Positions 18,143 to 28,081 of a stretch of 64,000 nt of DNA are shown in pieces. Numbering within the stretch: position 1 is the stretch's first letter; each line of letters begins with the position of its first letter. A program made the position numbers and the translations under genes. Origin of the DNA: Phaeacidiphilus oryzae TH49 (GTDB taxonomy: Bacteria > Actinomycetota > Actinomycetes > Streptomycetales > Streptomycetaceae). Below the pieces are notes generated by a model that worked only from the letters and a program-made list of their open reading frames with translations, searched no databases and was not told the DNA's origin. Location: contig NZ_JQMQ01000005.1 of assembly GCF_000744815.1 (NCBI RefSeq), positions 5,475,801 to 5,539,800 of the forward strand. Reading direction: 5' to 3'.

Positions 18143-19194
18143 GCCGCCTCGCTCTCGCGTCCGGCGTGGTCGGCTCCGGCCAGCACGGCCAGCATCTCCT
18201 CCTCGCCGACCACCCCGAGCAGCTCCCCGCCCGCGGTCACCCGCACCGGCCGCCCGCCGGAGGCCAGCACGGGCCGGACGGCCTCCCGGATCACCGTGTC
18301 CGGCCCCAACTCCGGCCCGTCCAACGGGTCTTCGGGGACGGCCGGACGCATGATCCAGCGCAGGGTGAGGACGTCGGCCCGGGAGACGTCCCGGACGAAG
18401 TCCCGCACGTACTCGTCGGCTGGCGCGCCCACCAGCTCGTCGCCGGTGCCGATCTGCACCGCCGCGCCGTCCCGCATGATCAGGATCCGGTCACCCAGCT
18501 TCAGCGCCTCGGACAGGTCGTGGGTGATGAAGACCATGGTCTTGCCGACCTCCCGGTGCAGCCGGATCACCTCGTTCTGCATGTCCCGGCGGATCAGCGG
18601 GTCCAGCGCGGAGAACGGCTCGTCGAAGTAGAGCACCTCGGGGTCCGAGGCCAACGCCCGTGCCAGGCCGACGCGTTGCTGCATCCCCCCGGAGAGCTGA
18701 TGCGGATACGACTGCTCGTTGCCGGCCAGCCCGACCAGCTCGGTCACCTCCGCGGCCCGGGCCAGCCGCTGCTTCTTCGGCGTCCCCCGCACCTCCAGCC
18801 CGTACGCCACGTTCTCCAGCACCCGCCGGTGCGGCAGCAGGCCGAAGTGCTGGAAGACCATGGAGAACCGGGTGCGCCGCAGCTCGCGCAGCGCGCGCTC
18901 GTCCTTGCCGAGGACGTCCTCGCCCTGGAAGCGCACCTCGCCGGCGGTCGGCTCGACCAGCCGGGTCAGGCAGCGCACCAGGGTGGACTTCCCGGAGCCG
19001 GAGAGGCCCATCACCACGAAGACCTCGCCGGCCGCCACCTCGAAGCCGATCTCCCGGACCGCCGCCACGCACCCGGTCCTGGCCCGCAGACCGGCCTGGT
19101 CCAGTGCGCTCAACTCCGGGGTGCGGGGGACCCGTTCGGCCCGCGGGCCGAAGACCTTCCAGAGATTCCGCACCGTGATCACGGGAACCGACAC
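18139..19194 (-). CDS. Glycine betaine/proline-type ABC transporter ATP-binding protein
   Basis: The ATPase that powers the importer, active at the cytoplasmic face of the membrane. The Walker A is GLSGSGKS, the Q-loop [10 protein letters not shown], the signature [15 protein letters not shown], Walker [13 protein letters not shown] and the H-loop FITHDLSEA. The C-terminal ~100 residues ([17 protein letters not shown] onward) resemble the degenerate CBS region of ProV/OpuAA proteins, which senses osmotic strength. Two GTG starts compete. 19194 ([16 protein letters not shown]) is chosen because AGAGGGG lies 8 bases before it; 19203 adds three residues. It is the first gene of the operon with the fused permease and the binding lipoprotein. 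Confidence 0.92.
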   Translation of the reverse strand: MSVPVITVRNLWKVFGPRAERVPRTPELSALDQAGLRARTGCVAAVREIGFEVAAGEVFVVMGLSGSGKSTLVRCLTRLVEPTAGEVRFQGEDVLGKDERALRELRRTRFSMVFQHFGLLPHRRVLENVAYGLEVRGTPKKQRLARAAEVTELVGLAGNEQSYPHQLSGGMQQRVGLARALASDPEVLYFDEPFSALDPLIRRDMQNEVIRLHREVGKTMVFITHDLSEALKLGDRILIMRDGAAVQIGTGDELVGAPADEYVRDFVRDVSRADVLTLRWIMRPAVPEDPLDGPELGPDTVIREAVRPVLASGGRPVRVTAGGELLGVVGEEEMLAVLAGADHAGRESEAA

Positions 19195-19376
19195 CAGCCG
19201 CACCCCTCTGCTCGTACCTGCTTCGCGCCGCCGACGGCTTGATCGCGCTGTTCCGAGGTAGATCGGGGGTTTCCGGTCCGCGTGCCAGGATTGGCCCCAG
19301 CCGGGACGACGTCAACAGGGCCGGTGTTCCGATCGCGTGGAGATCGCGTCTCCTCGCGCGGGGTTAGCATCCGCCC

Positions 19377-19886
19377 ATGGACACCACCCCAGCCCCGCCG
19401 GCCTCCCTCGCTATCCGCCTCTCCCGCCCGGAGGACGGCCCGGCGTTGGCCGAGCTGGACCGCCGCAGCTGGTCCCCGGTCAGCGACGTCGGCCCCCGCC
19501 GGGAAGCCGGCGCGCCCTTCTTCGACGAGGGCCACCGCCCGGAGGACTATCTGGTCGCCGAGGAGGCCGGGGAGCCGGTGGGCTGGATCCGGGTGGTGCC
19601 GCCGACGCCGTTGGCCAGCAACGCCCATGTGCGGGCGATCCACGGCCTGGTGGTGGTCCAGCGGGCCCGCCGCGCCGGGATCGGCCGGCGGCTGGTCGAG
19701 GCGGCCTGCGCGCATGCGCGCGGCCAGGGAGCGCGCCGGATCACCCTCCACGTTCTCGCCCACAACCTCGCCGCCCGGCGGCTCTACGAGTCCTGCGGCT
19801 TCGCCGTCGAGGGCGTCCAGCCCGAGGAGTTCCTGCTGGACGGTCGCTATGTGGACGACGTGCTGATGGGCCGGCGGCTGCTCTGA
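19377..19886 (+). CDS. GNAT family N-acetyltransferase
   Basis: A 169-residue acetyltransferase using acetyl-CoA. The acetyl-CoA-binding core is GLVVVQRARRAGIGRRLVEAACAHARGQG, with the R-R-x-G-I-G-x-R variant of the family motif A, followed by ITLHVLAHNLAARRLYESCGF, the usual N-x-x-A-x-x-L-Y segment. No ribosome-binding site is seen, but TAGCAT (19365-19370) lies 6 bases before the ATG, so leaderless translation is likely. It lies between the ABC operon (divergent) and a DUF4240 gene (convergent, 19-base gap). Substrate unknown: could be an amine, an amino acid or a protein N-terminus. Confidence 0.88.
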   Translation: MDTTPAPPASLAIRLSRPEDGPALAELDRRSWSPVSDVGPRREAGAPFFDEGHRPEDYLVAEEAGEPVGWIRVVPPTPLASNAHVRAIHGLVVVQRARRAGIGRRLVEAACAHARGQGARRITLHVLAHNLAARRLYESCGFAVEGVQPEEFLLDGRYVDDVLMGRRLL

Positions 19887-19905
19887 GCGGCGCCGTGACG
19901 CGGTG

Positions 19906-20436
19906 TCAGGCGTTCGCGTCCCCGCCGTAGCGGTCCCACAGGCGAGGGAAACGTTCCGCCATCAGGGTCGGATTCTCGAAGTCGAAGGCGGTGCCCTCCG
20001 GGTCGGCGGGCTCGGCGCCCAGGCCGAGGTCGGGCAGCGGACCACCGGTCAGGGTCTCGTACGCCTCGTCGGCGGCGTAGCCCAACTCCTCGGCGTCGCC
20101 GTCCTGCTCCTCGTCGAAGTCGGGGACCAGCTCGGCCAGCTCGTCGGGGTCGGCGAGGGCGCCCTCGAAGACCTCCCGGCCCTGGCCGATCAGCCAGCAG
20201 CGGAACCACTCGAAGGCGTCGTCGTCCGCGGCGCCGAGCAGCAGGTGCGCCGCGCCCCACAGGTCCCAGCGGTAGGCGCGGCGGAAGCGCGCGTCGAAGA
20301 GGCGCGCGAAGTCGACGACGTCGTCCGGCTCGCACTGGACGAGGCGGTCGACAAGCAGGTCGGCGTGGTCGACGGGGTCCCCCTCGGCGCGGTCCCGGGT
20401 CTCGTCGATGATCTGCCAGAAGTCCGTCTCGTACAT
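19906..20436 (-). CDS. DUF4240 domain protein
   Basis: A 176-residue acidic cytoplasmic protein. It begins MYETDFWQIIDETRD, has LLVDRLVQCEPDDVVDFARLFDARFRRAYRWDLWGAAHLL and then GAADDDAFEWFRCWLIGQGREVFEGAL, a pattern typical of DUF4240 proteins, which have no settled biochemical role. The C-terminus is very acidic. Two starts are adjacent: GTG at 20439 and ATG at 20436. The ATG is used here and neither has a clear ribosome-binding site. Some family members accompany polymorphic toxin systems, but nothing of that kind is seen nearby. Confidence 0.8.
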   Translation of the reverse strand: MYETDFWQIIDETRDRAEGDPVDHADLLVDRLVQCEPDDVVDFARLFDARFRRAYRWDLWGAAHLLLGAADDDAFEWFRCWLIGQGREVFEGALADPDELAELVPDFDEEQDGDAEELGYAADEAYETLTGGPLPDLGLGAEPADPEGTAFDFENPTLMAERFPRLWDRYGGDANA

Positions 20437-20534
20437 CACGCGGTCAAGCGTGCAACGTCGGGCGGTCGCGCGCGAGTCAAATCGCTACGGCGGGCAGGTG
20501 ATTTCCCCGTGGCCCTTCCCGCACCGGCGACGAG

Positions 20535-20636
20535 GCGGGTGGGTGGTGGGCTGGGAGCCGAAATCCGGCGCCCCGCGAGTTGCGCAGCAACTCAAGGGGC
20601 GCGGGGAACTGCGCGCCCAGCCCACCACCCACCCGC
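20535..20636. repeat. Dispersed nested inverted-repeat element, copy B (shortened)
   Basis: Perfect 21-base outer arms (20535-20555 and 20616-20636) enclose GAGTTGC-GCA-GCAACTC (20577-20593) and one full GGGGCGCGGGGAACTGCGCG core. Unlike copies A, E, F and G there is no second core, so this looks like a rearranged or partial copy. It occupies the gap between the DUF4240 gene and the end of sucB, where the remaining sequence is GC-rich without a supported gene. Confidence 0.85.
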
Positions 20637-20789
20637 AGACGCCGACGGGGGCCCGGGGCCCTCCCCGGAAGGTGGGGAAGGCAACGGGCGCGGCGGGCGG
20701 AGAAACCGAACGGCGCCCCACCCCCCGCGAGGGATGGAACGCCGTCTGACGGCCGGTCAGCCGGCCCTCCCGGCCGAGGCCGGGATCGC

Positions 20790-22628
20790 TCAGAGCCCGA
20801 GGTCGCCCTCGAACGCGCCCTCCTCAAGGCGGGCCTTGAGCGCGCCCAGGAAGCGCGCCGCGTCCGCCCCGTCCACGATCCGGTGGTCGTAGGACAGCGC
20901 CAGGTACACCATGTCCCGGACCGCGATCGTCTCGCCCAGCTCCGGCGAGGAGACCACGACCGGCCGCTTCACCGTGGCGCCGATGCCCAGGATGGCCACC
21001 TGCGGCGGGGTGAAGATCGGGGTGTCGAAGAGCGCCCCGCGCGAACCGGTGTTGGTGACGGTGAAGGTGCCGCCGGACAGCTCGTCCGGCTTGACCTTGT
21101 TGTCCCGGGTGCGCGCGGCCAGGTCCGCGGTCTTCTTCGCGATGCCGGCGATGTTGAGGTCGCCCGCCTCGTGGATGACCGGGACCATCAGGCCCTTCTC
21201 GGTGTCCACCGCGATGCCGATGTTCTCGACGCCGTGGTAGGTGATGGTGCCCTCGGCCTCGTTGATCGAGGCGTTGATCACCGGGTGGGCCTTCAGCGCC
21301 TCGGCGGCGGCCTTGACGAAGAACGGCATCGGCGACAGCTTGACGCCCTCGCGCGCCTGGAAGTCGTTCTTCGCCTTGGCCCGCAGCCGCATGATGTTGG
21401 TGACGTCGACCTCGACGACCGTGGTCAGCTGGGCCGTGGTCTGCATCGCCTTGAGCATGTTGTCGGCGATGACCTTGCGCATGCGGGTCATCTTGACGGT
21501 CTGCCCGCGCAGCGGGGAGGCCGCGGCGACCGTGGTCGGGGCCTTCGGCGCGCCGGAGGCGGCCGAGGAACCGGCCGGAGCGGCCGACTTGGCGGCCTCG
21601 GCGGCGGCGATCACGTCCTGCTTGCGGATCCGCCCGCCGACGCCGGTGCCCTGCACGGCGCCCAGGTCGACGCCCTGCTCGGCGGCGAGCTTGCGCACCA
21701 GCGGGGTCACGTACGGACCCTCCTCGGCCGGAGCCTTCGGCGCGGCCGGCGCGGCCGGGGCCGAGGGCGCGGCCGGAGCCGGCGCGGGCGCCGGAGCGGC
21801 AGCCGCCGGAGCCGGAGCGGCCGGAGCGGGAGCGGCGGCCGGGGCCGGAGCCTGGGCGGCCGGAGCAGCCGGAGCGGCGGGCGCCGGGGTCGGCTCGGCG
21901 GCGGGCGCCGGCGCCGGGGTCGGCTCGGCGGCGGGCGCCGGCGCGGCCGGGGCCGCGGCAGCCGCCGGAGCGGCACCCGGAGCACCGATCACCGCGAGCT
22001 GGGCGCCCACCTCGACGGTCTCGTCCTCGGCCACGCTGATCTTCAGCAGCACGCCGCCGACCGGGGCCGGGATCTCGGTGTCCACCTTGTCGGTGGAGAC
22101 CTCGAGCAGCGGCTCGTCGGCCTCGACGGTGTCGCCCTCGGCCTTGAGCCAGCGGGTGACGGTGCCCTCGGTCACGGACTCGCCCAGGGCGGGCAGCAGC
22201 ACCGGGGTGCCGGAGGCCTCGCCACCGGACTGGGCCGGAGCCGCCGGCGCCGCCGGGGCGGCGGGGGCCTCGGCGGCCGGAGCGGCGGCCGGAGCCGGCT
22301 CGGCGGCAGGAGCCGGGGCGGCGGGGGCCTCGGCGGCCGGGGCCTCGGCAGCGGCAGCGGCCGGCGCCGGGGAGGCGGCCGGGGCGCCGGAGCCGTCGTC
22401 GATGATCGCGAGCTCGGCGCCGACCTCCACCGTCTCGTCCTCGGAGACCTTGATGGAGGCCAGGATGCCGGAGGCCGGGGCCGGGATCTCGGTGTCCACC
22501 TTGTCGGTCGACACCTCCAGCAGCGGCTCGTCGGCCTCGACGCGCTCACCCTCGGCCTTGAGCCAGCGGGTGACGGTGCCCTCGGACACGCTCTCGCCGA
22601 GCGCGGGCAGTGTTACTGAGACCGCCAT
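20790..22628 (-). CDS. sucB: Dihydrolipoamide acyltransferase (E2), two lipoyl domains
   Basis: The acyl-transferring core of a 2-oxoacid dehydrogenase complex. In actinobacteria this E2 serves pyruvate dehydrogenase, so the traditional name sucB may mislead on substrate. Domains: lipoyl 1 (residues 1-77, lipoyl Lys43 in STDKVDTE), Ala/Pro linker, lipoyl 2 (about 141-215, Lys181), a long Ala/Pro linker, the E3-binding domain (about 306-345, [17 protein letters not shown]) and the catalytic domain ending in [15 protein letters not shown] with His582. The ATG at 22628 has AAGGAG about 11 bases upstream. It follows lpdA by 56 bases on the same strand and is the main client of LipA and LipB. Confidence 0.95.
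   Translation of the reverse strand: MAVSVTLPALGESVSEGTVTRWLKAEGERVEADEPLLEVSTDKVDTEIPAPASGILASIKVSEDETVEVGAELAIIDDGSGAPAASPAPAAAAAEAPAAEAPAAPAPAAEPAPAAAPAAEAPAAPAAPAAPAQSGGEASGTPVLLPALGESVTEGTVTRWLKAEGDTVEADEPLLEVSTDKVDTEIPAPVGGVLLKISVAEDETVEVGAQLAVIGAPGAAPAAAAAPAAPAPAAEPTPAPAPAAEPTPAPAAPAAPAAQAPAPAAAPAPAAPAPAAAAPAPAPAPAAPSAPAAPAAPKAPAEEGPYVTPLVRKLAAEQGVDLGAVQGTGVGGRIRKQDVIAAAEAAKSAAPAGSSAASGAPKAPTTVAAASPLRGQTVKMTRMRKVIADNMLKAMQTTAQLTTVVEVDVTNIMRLRAKAKNDFQAREGVKLSPMPFFVKAAAEALKAHPVINASINEAEGTITYHGVENIGIAVDTEKGLMVPVIHEAGDLNIAGIAKKTADLAARTRDNKVKPDELSGGTFTVTNTGSRGALFDTPIFTPPQVAILGIGATVKRPVVVSSPELGETIAVRDMVYLALSYDHRIVDGADAARFLGALKARLEEGAFEGDLGL
21881..21940. repeat. Perfect 30-base tandem duplication in the sucB linker
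   Basis: Two identical 30-base units (21881-21910 and 21911-21940) encode repeated [10 protein letters not shown] in the Ala/Pro linker before the E3-binding domain. The frame is kept. Confidence 0.9.
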
Positions 22629-22684
22629 GGTTTCAGTTGCTCCTTGTTGATGCGTGCGGGTTGATGGTTGCGTGTCCTGCGCGA

Positions 22685-24073
22685 TCAGTCGTGCGCGTGC
22701 AGCGGCTTGCCGGCCAGGGCCAGGTGGGCCTCGCCGAGTGCCTCGGACTGGGTGGGGTGGGCGTGGATCAGCTGGGCGACCTCGGCGGGCAGGGCCTCCC
22801 AGTTGTAGATCAGCTGGGCCTCGCCCACCTGCTCTCCCATCCGCTCGCCGACCATGTGCACACCGACCACGGCGCCGTCCTTGACCTGGACGAGCTTGAT
22901 CTCGCCGGCGGTCTTGAGGATCTTGCTCTTGCCGTTGCCGGCCAGGTTGTACTTCTGGACGACGATCTTGTCGTCGCCGTAGAGCTCCTTGGCCTTGGCC
23001 TCGGTGACGCCGACCGACGCTACCTCGGGGTTGCAGTAGGTCACCCGCGGCACGCCGTCGTAGTCGATCGGCACGGTCTGCAGCCCGGCCAGGCGCTCCG
23101 CGACCAGGATGCCCTCGGCGAAGCCGACGTGCGCGAGCTGGAGGGTCGGGACCAGGTCGCCGACGGCGGAGATGGTCGGGACGTTGGTCCGCATGTACTC
23201 GTCGACGAGGACGTAGCCGCGGTCCATCGCGACGCCGGCCTCCTCGTAGCCCAGGCCCTGCGAGACCGGGCCGCGGCCGACGGCGACGAGCAGCAGCTCG
23301 GCCTCGATCTGCTTGCCGTTCTCCAGCGAGGCGCGGACGCCGTTCTCGGTGTAATCCACACCGGAGAAGCGGGCGCCGAGCTCGAACTTGATGCCGCGCT
23401 TGCGGAAGGCGCGCTCCAGCAGCTTGGAGGAGTTCTCGTCCTCGAGCGGGGCGAGGTGGGGAAGGGCCTCGACGATGGTGACGTCCACGCCGAAGGACTT
23501 CCAGGCGGAGGCGAACTCGACGCCGATCACGCCGCCGCCCAGGATGATCGCGGACTGCGGCACGCGGTCCAGCACCAGGGCGTGGTCGGAGGAGACGACC
23601 CGGTTGCCGTCGATGGTCAGGCCCGGCAGGGACTTCGGCACGGAGCCGGTCGCCAGCAGGATGTGGCGGCCCTCGACGCGCTCGCCGTTGACGTCCACCG
23701 AGGTCGCGGAGGAGAGCCGGCCCTCGCCCTGGATGTAGGTCACCTTGCGGGAGGCGACCAGGCCCTGCAGGCCCTTGTACAGGCCGGAGACGACGCCGTC
23801 CTTGTACTTGTGGACGCCGTTGATGTCGATGCCCTGGAAGGCGGCCTGGACGCCGAACTCGGCGGCCTCACGGGTCTGGTCCGCGACCTCGCCCGCGTGC
23901 AGCAGCGCCTTGGTGGGGATGCAGCCGCGGTGCAGGCAGGTGCCTCCCAGCTTGTCCTTCTCGATCAGGGCGACGTTCAGCCCGAGCTGAGCGCCGCGGA
24001 GGGCCGCGGCATAGCCGCCGCTCCCGCCTCCGAGAATGACCAAGTCGAAAACGGTGCCGGCGTCGTTCGCCAC
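22685..24073 (-). CDS. lpdA: Dihydrolipoyl dehydrogenase (E3)
   Basis: Reoxidises dihydrolipoamide on E2 using FAD and NAD+. The 462-residue protein has the FAD motif [15 protein letters not shown], the redox-active disulfide [17 protein letters not shown] (two cysteines five apart), an NAD-binding [13 protein letters not shown], and the C-terminal His-Glu dyad in [19 protein letters not shown]. The GTG at 24073 is used because GGAGG lies 7 bases upstream; longer in-frame extensions lack support. It is upstream of sucB (56 bases), so the complex components are probably cotranscribed. It could also serve the glycine cleavage and branched-chain complexes, as usual where there is one E3. Confidence 0.96.
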   Translation of the reverse strand: MANDAGTVFDLVILGGGSGGYAAALRGAQLGLNVALIEKDKLGGTCLHRGCIPTKALLHAGEVADQTREAAEFGVQAAFQGIDINGVHKYKDGVVSGLYKGLQGLVASRKVTYIQGEGRLSSATSVDVNGERVEGRHILLATGSVPKSLPGLTIDGNRVVSSDHALVLDRVPQSAIILGGGVIGVEFASAWKSFGVDVTIVEALPHLAPLEDENSSKLLERAFRKRGIKFELGARFSGVDYTENGVRASLENGKQIEAELLLVAVGRGPVSQGLGYEEAGVAMDRGYVLVDEYMRTNVPTISAVGDLVPTLQLAHVGFAEGILVAERLAGLQTVPIDYDGVPRVTYCNPEVASVGVTEAKAKELYGDDKIVVQKYNLAGNGKSKILKTAGEIKLVQVKDGAVVGVHMVGERMGEQVGEAQLIYNWEALPAEVAQLIHAHPTQSEALGEAHLALAGKPLHAHD

Positions 24074-24290
24074 GTCACGTCCTCCATAGCTGGGTGCGTA
24101 TGCCCGGCGGATCCCTACCGGGTACTCATGCCGGAAACCCATCTTCGCACCTACCGCTGCCGCGGTTCGTCCCCGGCCCCCCAATGTGATCGATCAGTCA
24201 ACCAGACGGTCCGCTCCGGGGCCAATCCTGCTGCGCAGGAGGGGCGTCAACGGAGGGTTCGCCGGCGGCTGCGGGCCCGTAGCGGGCTGG

Positions 24291-24443
24291 ACGCGCAGTT
24301 CCCCGCGCCCCTGATGCGCAGGCCCTTCGGGCCGCGACTCCGGGGGCGCCCCGGGAGTTGCGAAGCAACTCAAGGGGAGCGGGGAACTGCGCGCCCAGCC
24401 GTCCGCCGACCCGCAGCCGCCGACGCACAGTTCCCCGCGCCCC
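24291..24443. repeat. Dispersed nested inverted-repeat element, copy C (three cores)
   Basis: Three partly diverged cores: minus-oriented at 24291-24311, plus-oriented at 24371-24397 (with GGGGAGCGGGGAACTGCGCG, one base changed) and minus-oriented at 24423-24443. The hairpin GAGTTGC-GAA-GCAACTC lies at 24355-24371. It fills most of the 386-base gap between pepA and lpdA. No separate promoter for lpdA could be assigned with confidence. Confidence 0.85.
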
Positions 24444-24459
24444 GATCACGCGCAAAGCG

Positions 24460-25989
24460 TCAGAGCGACAGCTCGCCCTCCGCGGCGGCAGCCGCGAGGC
24501 CGACCAGCGTGCGCACCGCGCTGCCCGTGCCGCCCTTCGGGGTGTAGCCCCAGGCGCCGGACTCGTTGAAGGCCGGGCCGGCGATGTCCAGGTGCGCCCA
24601 GGTGATGCCCTCGGCGACGAACTCCTGGAGGAAGAGGCCCGCGGAGAGCCCGCCGCCCATCCGCCCGCCGACGTTGGCCAGGTCCGCCACCGGGGACTTC
24701 ATCCCCTCCAGCAGGTCGGCCGGGAGCGGCATCGGCCAGCTCTCCTCGCCGCCGTCGGCGGCCAGCTCGTGCAGCTGCTCGCGGAACGCGTCCGAGTTGG
24801 ACATGATCCCGAAGGTGCGCGGGCCGAGCGCCACCATCATCGCGCCGGTCAGGGTGGCCACGTCGACGATGACGTCCGGCTGCTCCTCGCCGGCCTTGAC
24901 GATCGCGTCGGCCATCACCAGGCGGCCCTCGGCGTCGGTGTTGAGCACCTCGACGGTCTTCCCGCCGTACATCCGCAGGATGTCGCCGGGGCGGGTGGCC
25001 GAGCCGGACGGCATGTTCTCGGCGAGCGCCAGCCAGCCGGTGACGTTCACCTGGAGGCCGAGCCGGGCCGCCGAGGAGACCGCGGACAGCACGGCGGCGG
25101 CGCCGGACATGTCGCACTTCATGGTCTCGTTGTGGCCGGCCGGCTTCAGCGAGATGCCGCCCGAGTCGTAGGTGATGCCCTTGCCGACCAGTGCGACGGT
25201 CCGCTTGGCCTTGGGGTGGGTGTAGGCGACGCGGACCAGCCGCGGCGGGTTCTGAGAGCCCTGCCCGACGCCCATCAGCCCGCCGAAGCCGCCCTTGGTG
25301 AGCGCCTTCTCGTCCAGCACCTCGACCTTGAGGCCGTGCGCCTTGCCGACAGACTGCGCGGTGGCGGCGAAGGCCTTCGGGTTCAGGTCGTTGGAGGGGA
25401 TGTTGATCAGGTCGCGGGCGCGGTTGATCTCCTCGCCCAGGACGACGGCGCGGTCCACGGCGGCCCGGGCCGCCTTGTCGCCGCGCTTGGTGCCGGCCAC
25501 GGCGATCTCGCCGAGGGGGCCCTTGCCGCCGTCGCCGTTCTTCGGCTCGGCCTTGTACTCGTCGAAGGAGTAGGCGCCCAGCAGCGCGCCCAGGACGACC
25601 GCCTCGACCGAGTCGGGGTCGCCGGCGGGCAGCGCGAACGCGGCCTTCTTGGTGCCGGCCAGGGTACGGGCGGCGACACCGGCGGCGCGGCGCAGCGCCT
25701 CGGCCGGGTAGACGCCGTCCTCCGCGTCGTCGGCACCGCCCAGGCCGACCGCGAGCACCAGCGGGGCCTTCAGACCGGCGGCCGGGGCGGGCAGCTTGAC
25801 CGCGTCGCCCTCGGCGCCGGTCGCGCCCAGAGTCTTCAGCACATCGGCGAGCTTCCCGCCGAACGCCTCGTCGACCGTCTCGGCGCCAGGCGCCAGGACG
25901 AGGCCCTTCGGGCCCTTGGCCACGGCCACGACGACGGCGTCCGCGCGCAGCGCGGCCGCGGTGGAGGTACTCAGAGAGACAGCAGTCAC
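24460..25989 (-). CDS. pepA: Leucyl aminopeptidase (M17)
   Basis: A cytosolic dinuclear-metal aminopeptidase that trims N-terminal residues and degrades peptides. The 509-residue protein has an N-terminal regulatory domain and the C-terminal M17 catalytic domain: LVGKGITYDSGGISLKPAG, MKCDMSGAAAVL and the signature NTDAEGRLVMADA carrying the metal-binding Asp and Glu residues, with Lys and Arg in the active site. The GTG at 25989 is chosen over longer in-frame starts because AGGA lies about 10 bases upstream and the translation before it (HTPHKEQDD) looks non-coding. It is upstream of lpdA with an element-rich gap, so a common transcript is uncertain. Confidence 0.95.
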   Translation of the reverse strand: MTAVSLSTSTAAALRADAVVVAVAKGPKGLVLAPGAETVDEAFGGKLADVLKTLGATGAEGDAVKLPAPAAGLKAPLVLAVGLGGADDAEDGVYPAEALRRAAGVAARTLAGTKKAAFALPAGDPDSVEAVVLGALLGAYSFDEYKAEPKNGDGGKGPLGEIAVAGTKRGDKAARAAVDRAVVLGEEINRARDLINIPSNDLNPKAFAATAQSVGKAHGLKVEVLDEKALTKGGFGGLMGVGQGSQNPPRLVRVAYTHPKAKRTVALVGKGITYDSGGISLKPAGHNETMKCDMSGAAAVLSAVSSAARLGLQVNVTGWLALAENMPSGSATRPGDILRMYGGKTVEVLNTDAEGRLVMADAIVKAGEEQPDVIVDVATLTGAMMVALGPRTFGIMSNSDAFREQLHELAADGGEESWPMPLPADLLEGMKSPVADLANVGGRMGGGLSAGLFLQEFVAEGITWAHLDIAGPAFNESGAWGYTPKGGTGSAVRTLVGLAAAAAEGELSL

Positions 25990-26132
25990 GGAAACGTCGT
26001 CCTGTTCTTTATGGGGTGTGTGCGGGTCCTCCGGCAGGGTGGGCCGGGCCCCGTCGGAGTCCGGCGGTGTCCGGTCGCTCCGCGCTCCGCGCAACTCTAA
26101 TCCGGGTGTCCGGGGAAATTCTGCGCGACCCC

Positions 26133-26153
26133 GATCTGAGTACTCGTCAGATC
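26133..26153. other. Inverted repeat in the pepA upstream region
   Basis: GATCTGA (26133-26139) and TCAGATC (26147-26153) with a 7-base loop, and a further ATCTGA 20 bases on. It lies about 145 bases before the pepA start and just downstream of the cobS end. It may be an operator or a weak terminator for the divergent direction; no partner protein is evident. Confidence 0.4.
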
Positions 26154-26223
26154 GTTGCCGAAGGCCATCTGACAGGCGCGTATCCGGGCACCCCTGAGCA
26201 GGGTGTCAGCCCGTTTCCTGAGG

Positions 26224-27030
26224 TCAGGAGAGGCCGGCCAGCACGGCCGCGACCAGCGCCGCCGTCGCCGAGGTCTCCACCAGGGCGCCGAGGACGTCGC
26301 CGGTGATGCCGCCGAACCTGCGGACGCAGCGGCGGAGCAGAAGACCGGCGCAGGCCGGGCCGGCGAGCGCGGCCGCTCCCAGCGCGAGCGCCCCGCGGGT
26401 GCTCCCCGTCCCGTAGCCGAGCGTGGCCAGCGCGGCGGCGCAGAGGAGGGTCGCGGCCGCGGCGGCGGCCGGGCGGACGGTGCCGGCCACGGCGGCGCCC
26501 AGCCCCTCGGGGCGGGCGGAGGGTACGAAGGAGGCGCAGCCCCAGGCGAGGGCGGCCCGCCCGGCGACCGCGGCCAGCAGCACCGCGGCGGCCCCGCGCG
26601 CGGTCCCGCCGGCGCTGAACTCCTGCTGCACGGCCGCGATCTGACCGCCCATCAGCAGAATCAGCGACAGTACGCCGAACGGGCCGATGTCCGAGGCCTT
26701 CATGATCCGCAGGGCGTCCTCGGCGGGCTTGCCGGAGCCGAGCCCGTCCGCGGTGTCCGCGAGTCCGTCCAGATGCAGCCCGCGGGTGAGCGCCGCGGGC
26801 ACGGCCACCGCCGCGACCGCGGCCAGGGTGGCGGCCCCGGAGAGCGCGAAGATCCCGGCCCCGACGGCGGCGGCGAGGAGGCCGACGGCGAGCCCCGCGA
26901 GCGGCGCCAGCAGCATCGCCCGCCCCGCCGCGGGACGGTCCCAGCGGGTGACCCGCACCCGGAAGACGGTCAGCGTGCCGAAGGCGAAACGGAGGCCGTC
27001 CGAAAGGCTCGCCCGGGGCTGTTCGCTCAC
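26224..27030 (-). CDS. cobS: Adenosylcobinamide-GDP ribazoletransferase
   Basis: Joins adenosylcobinamide-GDP to alpha-ribazole (or its phosphate) in the last stage of cobalamin assembly. The 268-residue membrane protein has several transmembrane helices and the family segments RGLHLDGLADTADGLGSGKP (Asp-rich, metal-binding) and KASDIGPFGVLSLILLM. The GTG start overlaps the cobT stop (GTGA), so translation is coupled. It is the last gene of cobU-cobT-cobS. The other cobalamin genes are not in the window, and no cobalamin riboswitch was seen ahead of this set. Confidence 0.93.
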   Translation of the reverse strand: MSEQPRASLSDGLRFAFGTLTVFRVRVTRWDRPAAGRAMLLAPLAGLAVGLLAAAVGAGIFALSGAATLAAVAAVAVPAALTRGLHLDGLADTADGLGSGKPAEDALRIMKASDIGPFGVLSLILLMGGQIAAVQQEFSAGGTARGAAAVLLAAVAGRAALAWGCASFVPSARPEGLGAAVAGTVRPAAAAAATLLCAAALATLGYGTGSTRGALALGAAALAGPACAGLLLRRCVRRFGGITGDVLGALVETSATAALVAAVLAGLS

Positions 27031-28070
27031 GGAGCGAGCGGCAGCTCGGCCAGCAGGCTGGAGGCGGCCGTCAGCAGGGGCAGCGACATCAGCGCGCCGG
27101 CGCCGCCGCCCACCCGGACGGTCTGCGCCTGCAGCGGCTCCAGGTTGAGCCGCTCGTACGCCTTGGCCTGGGCCGGCTCGCCGCTGCTCTGGCCCGCCCG
27201 CCACCACTCCGGCGCGCGGAACGCGATCCGCTGCCCGACCAGCGCGCAGGCCGCCGAGACGACCCCGTCCAGAAGCACGGGCAGCCGGCGCACCGCGGCC
27301 TGCAGCAGAAAGCCGGTGATCGCCGCGAAGTCCGCGCCGCCGACCGCGGCCAGCAGTTCCAGCGGCTCGCCGAGCAGCGGCCGGGCCCGGCGCATGGAGT
27401 CGCGCACGGCGGCGCACTTCACCATCCACACGTTGTCGTCGATCCCGGAGCCGCGACCGGTCACCGATGCCGCGTCCAGCCCGCAGAGCGCGCCGATCAG
27501 CGCCGCCGCCACGGTCGTCGAGCCGACCCCGAGGTCGCCGAGGAGCACCAGGTCGGTGCCGGAGTCGGCCTCCTCGTCGGCCAGCCGCATCCCCAGCCGG
27601 AAGGCCGCCTCGGCCTCCTCCCGGGTGAGGGCGTCCTCGACGTCGGTACGGCCGGAGCCGCGCCGGACCCGGTCCCGGGAGACGCCGTTCGGCAGCTCCT
27701 CCTCCAGATCGACGGCCACGTCGACGACCCGGAGCGAGGCGCCGAACCGGCGGGCGAGGACGGACACCGCCGCCTCCCCGTCCAGCACCGAGCGCACCAG
27801 GCGCCCGGTGGCGTCCGGTGCCAGCGCCGATACGCCGAGCCGCGCGACGCCGTGGTCGGCGGCGAAGACCAGCACCTTGGCCCGGTCGATCGGGCGCGGC
27901 GGCACCTGGCCCTGTACGGCGGCCAGCCAGGAGCCCAGCTTCTCCAGCTGCCCGAGGCCGGCGCGCGGCCCTTCGAGTGCGGCCCAGCGCTCGTCGGCGG
28001 CCTGGCGGTACTCGTCCTCGGGCCGGACCACCAGCGTCGAGAACTCGTCGAGATCGAGAGTCGTGTCCAT
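27027..28070 (-). CDS. cobT: Nicotinate-nucleotide-dimethylbenzimidazole phosphoribosyltransferase
   Basis: Makes alpha-ribazole phosphate from nicotinate mononucleotide and dimethylbenzimidazole, the lower ligand of cobalamin. The 347-residue enzyme has VLVFAADHGVARLGVSA, LGDLGVGSTTVAAALIGA, VTGRGSGIDD, and a C-terminal Glu in RLNLEPLQAQ, where the catalytic base of the family lies. The start MDTTLDLDEFSTL at 28070 is chosen because the upstream in-frame sequence is Arg/Pro-rich noise; no strong ribosome-binding site is visible. It begins 11 bases after the cobU stop and overlaps cobS. Confidence 0.94.
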   Translation of the reverse strand: MDTTLDLDEFSTLVVRPEDEYRQAADERWAALEGPRAGLGQLEKLGSWLAAVQGQVPPRPIDRAKVLVFAADHGVARLGVSALAPDATGRLVRSVLDGEAAVSVLARRFGASLRVVDVAVDLEEELPNGVSRDRVRRGSGRTDVEDALTREEAEAAFRLGMRLADEEADSGTDLVLLGDLGVGSTTVAAALIGALCGLDAASVTGRGSGIDDNVWMVKCAAVRDSMRRARPLLGEPLELLAAVGGADFAAITGFLLQAAVRRLPVLLDGVVSAACALVGQRIAFRAPEWWRAGQSSGEPAQAKAYERLNLEPLQAQTVRVGGGAGALMSLPLLTAASSLLAELPLAP

Positions 28071-28081
28071 CGCCCGGAAGG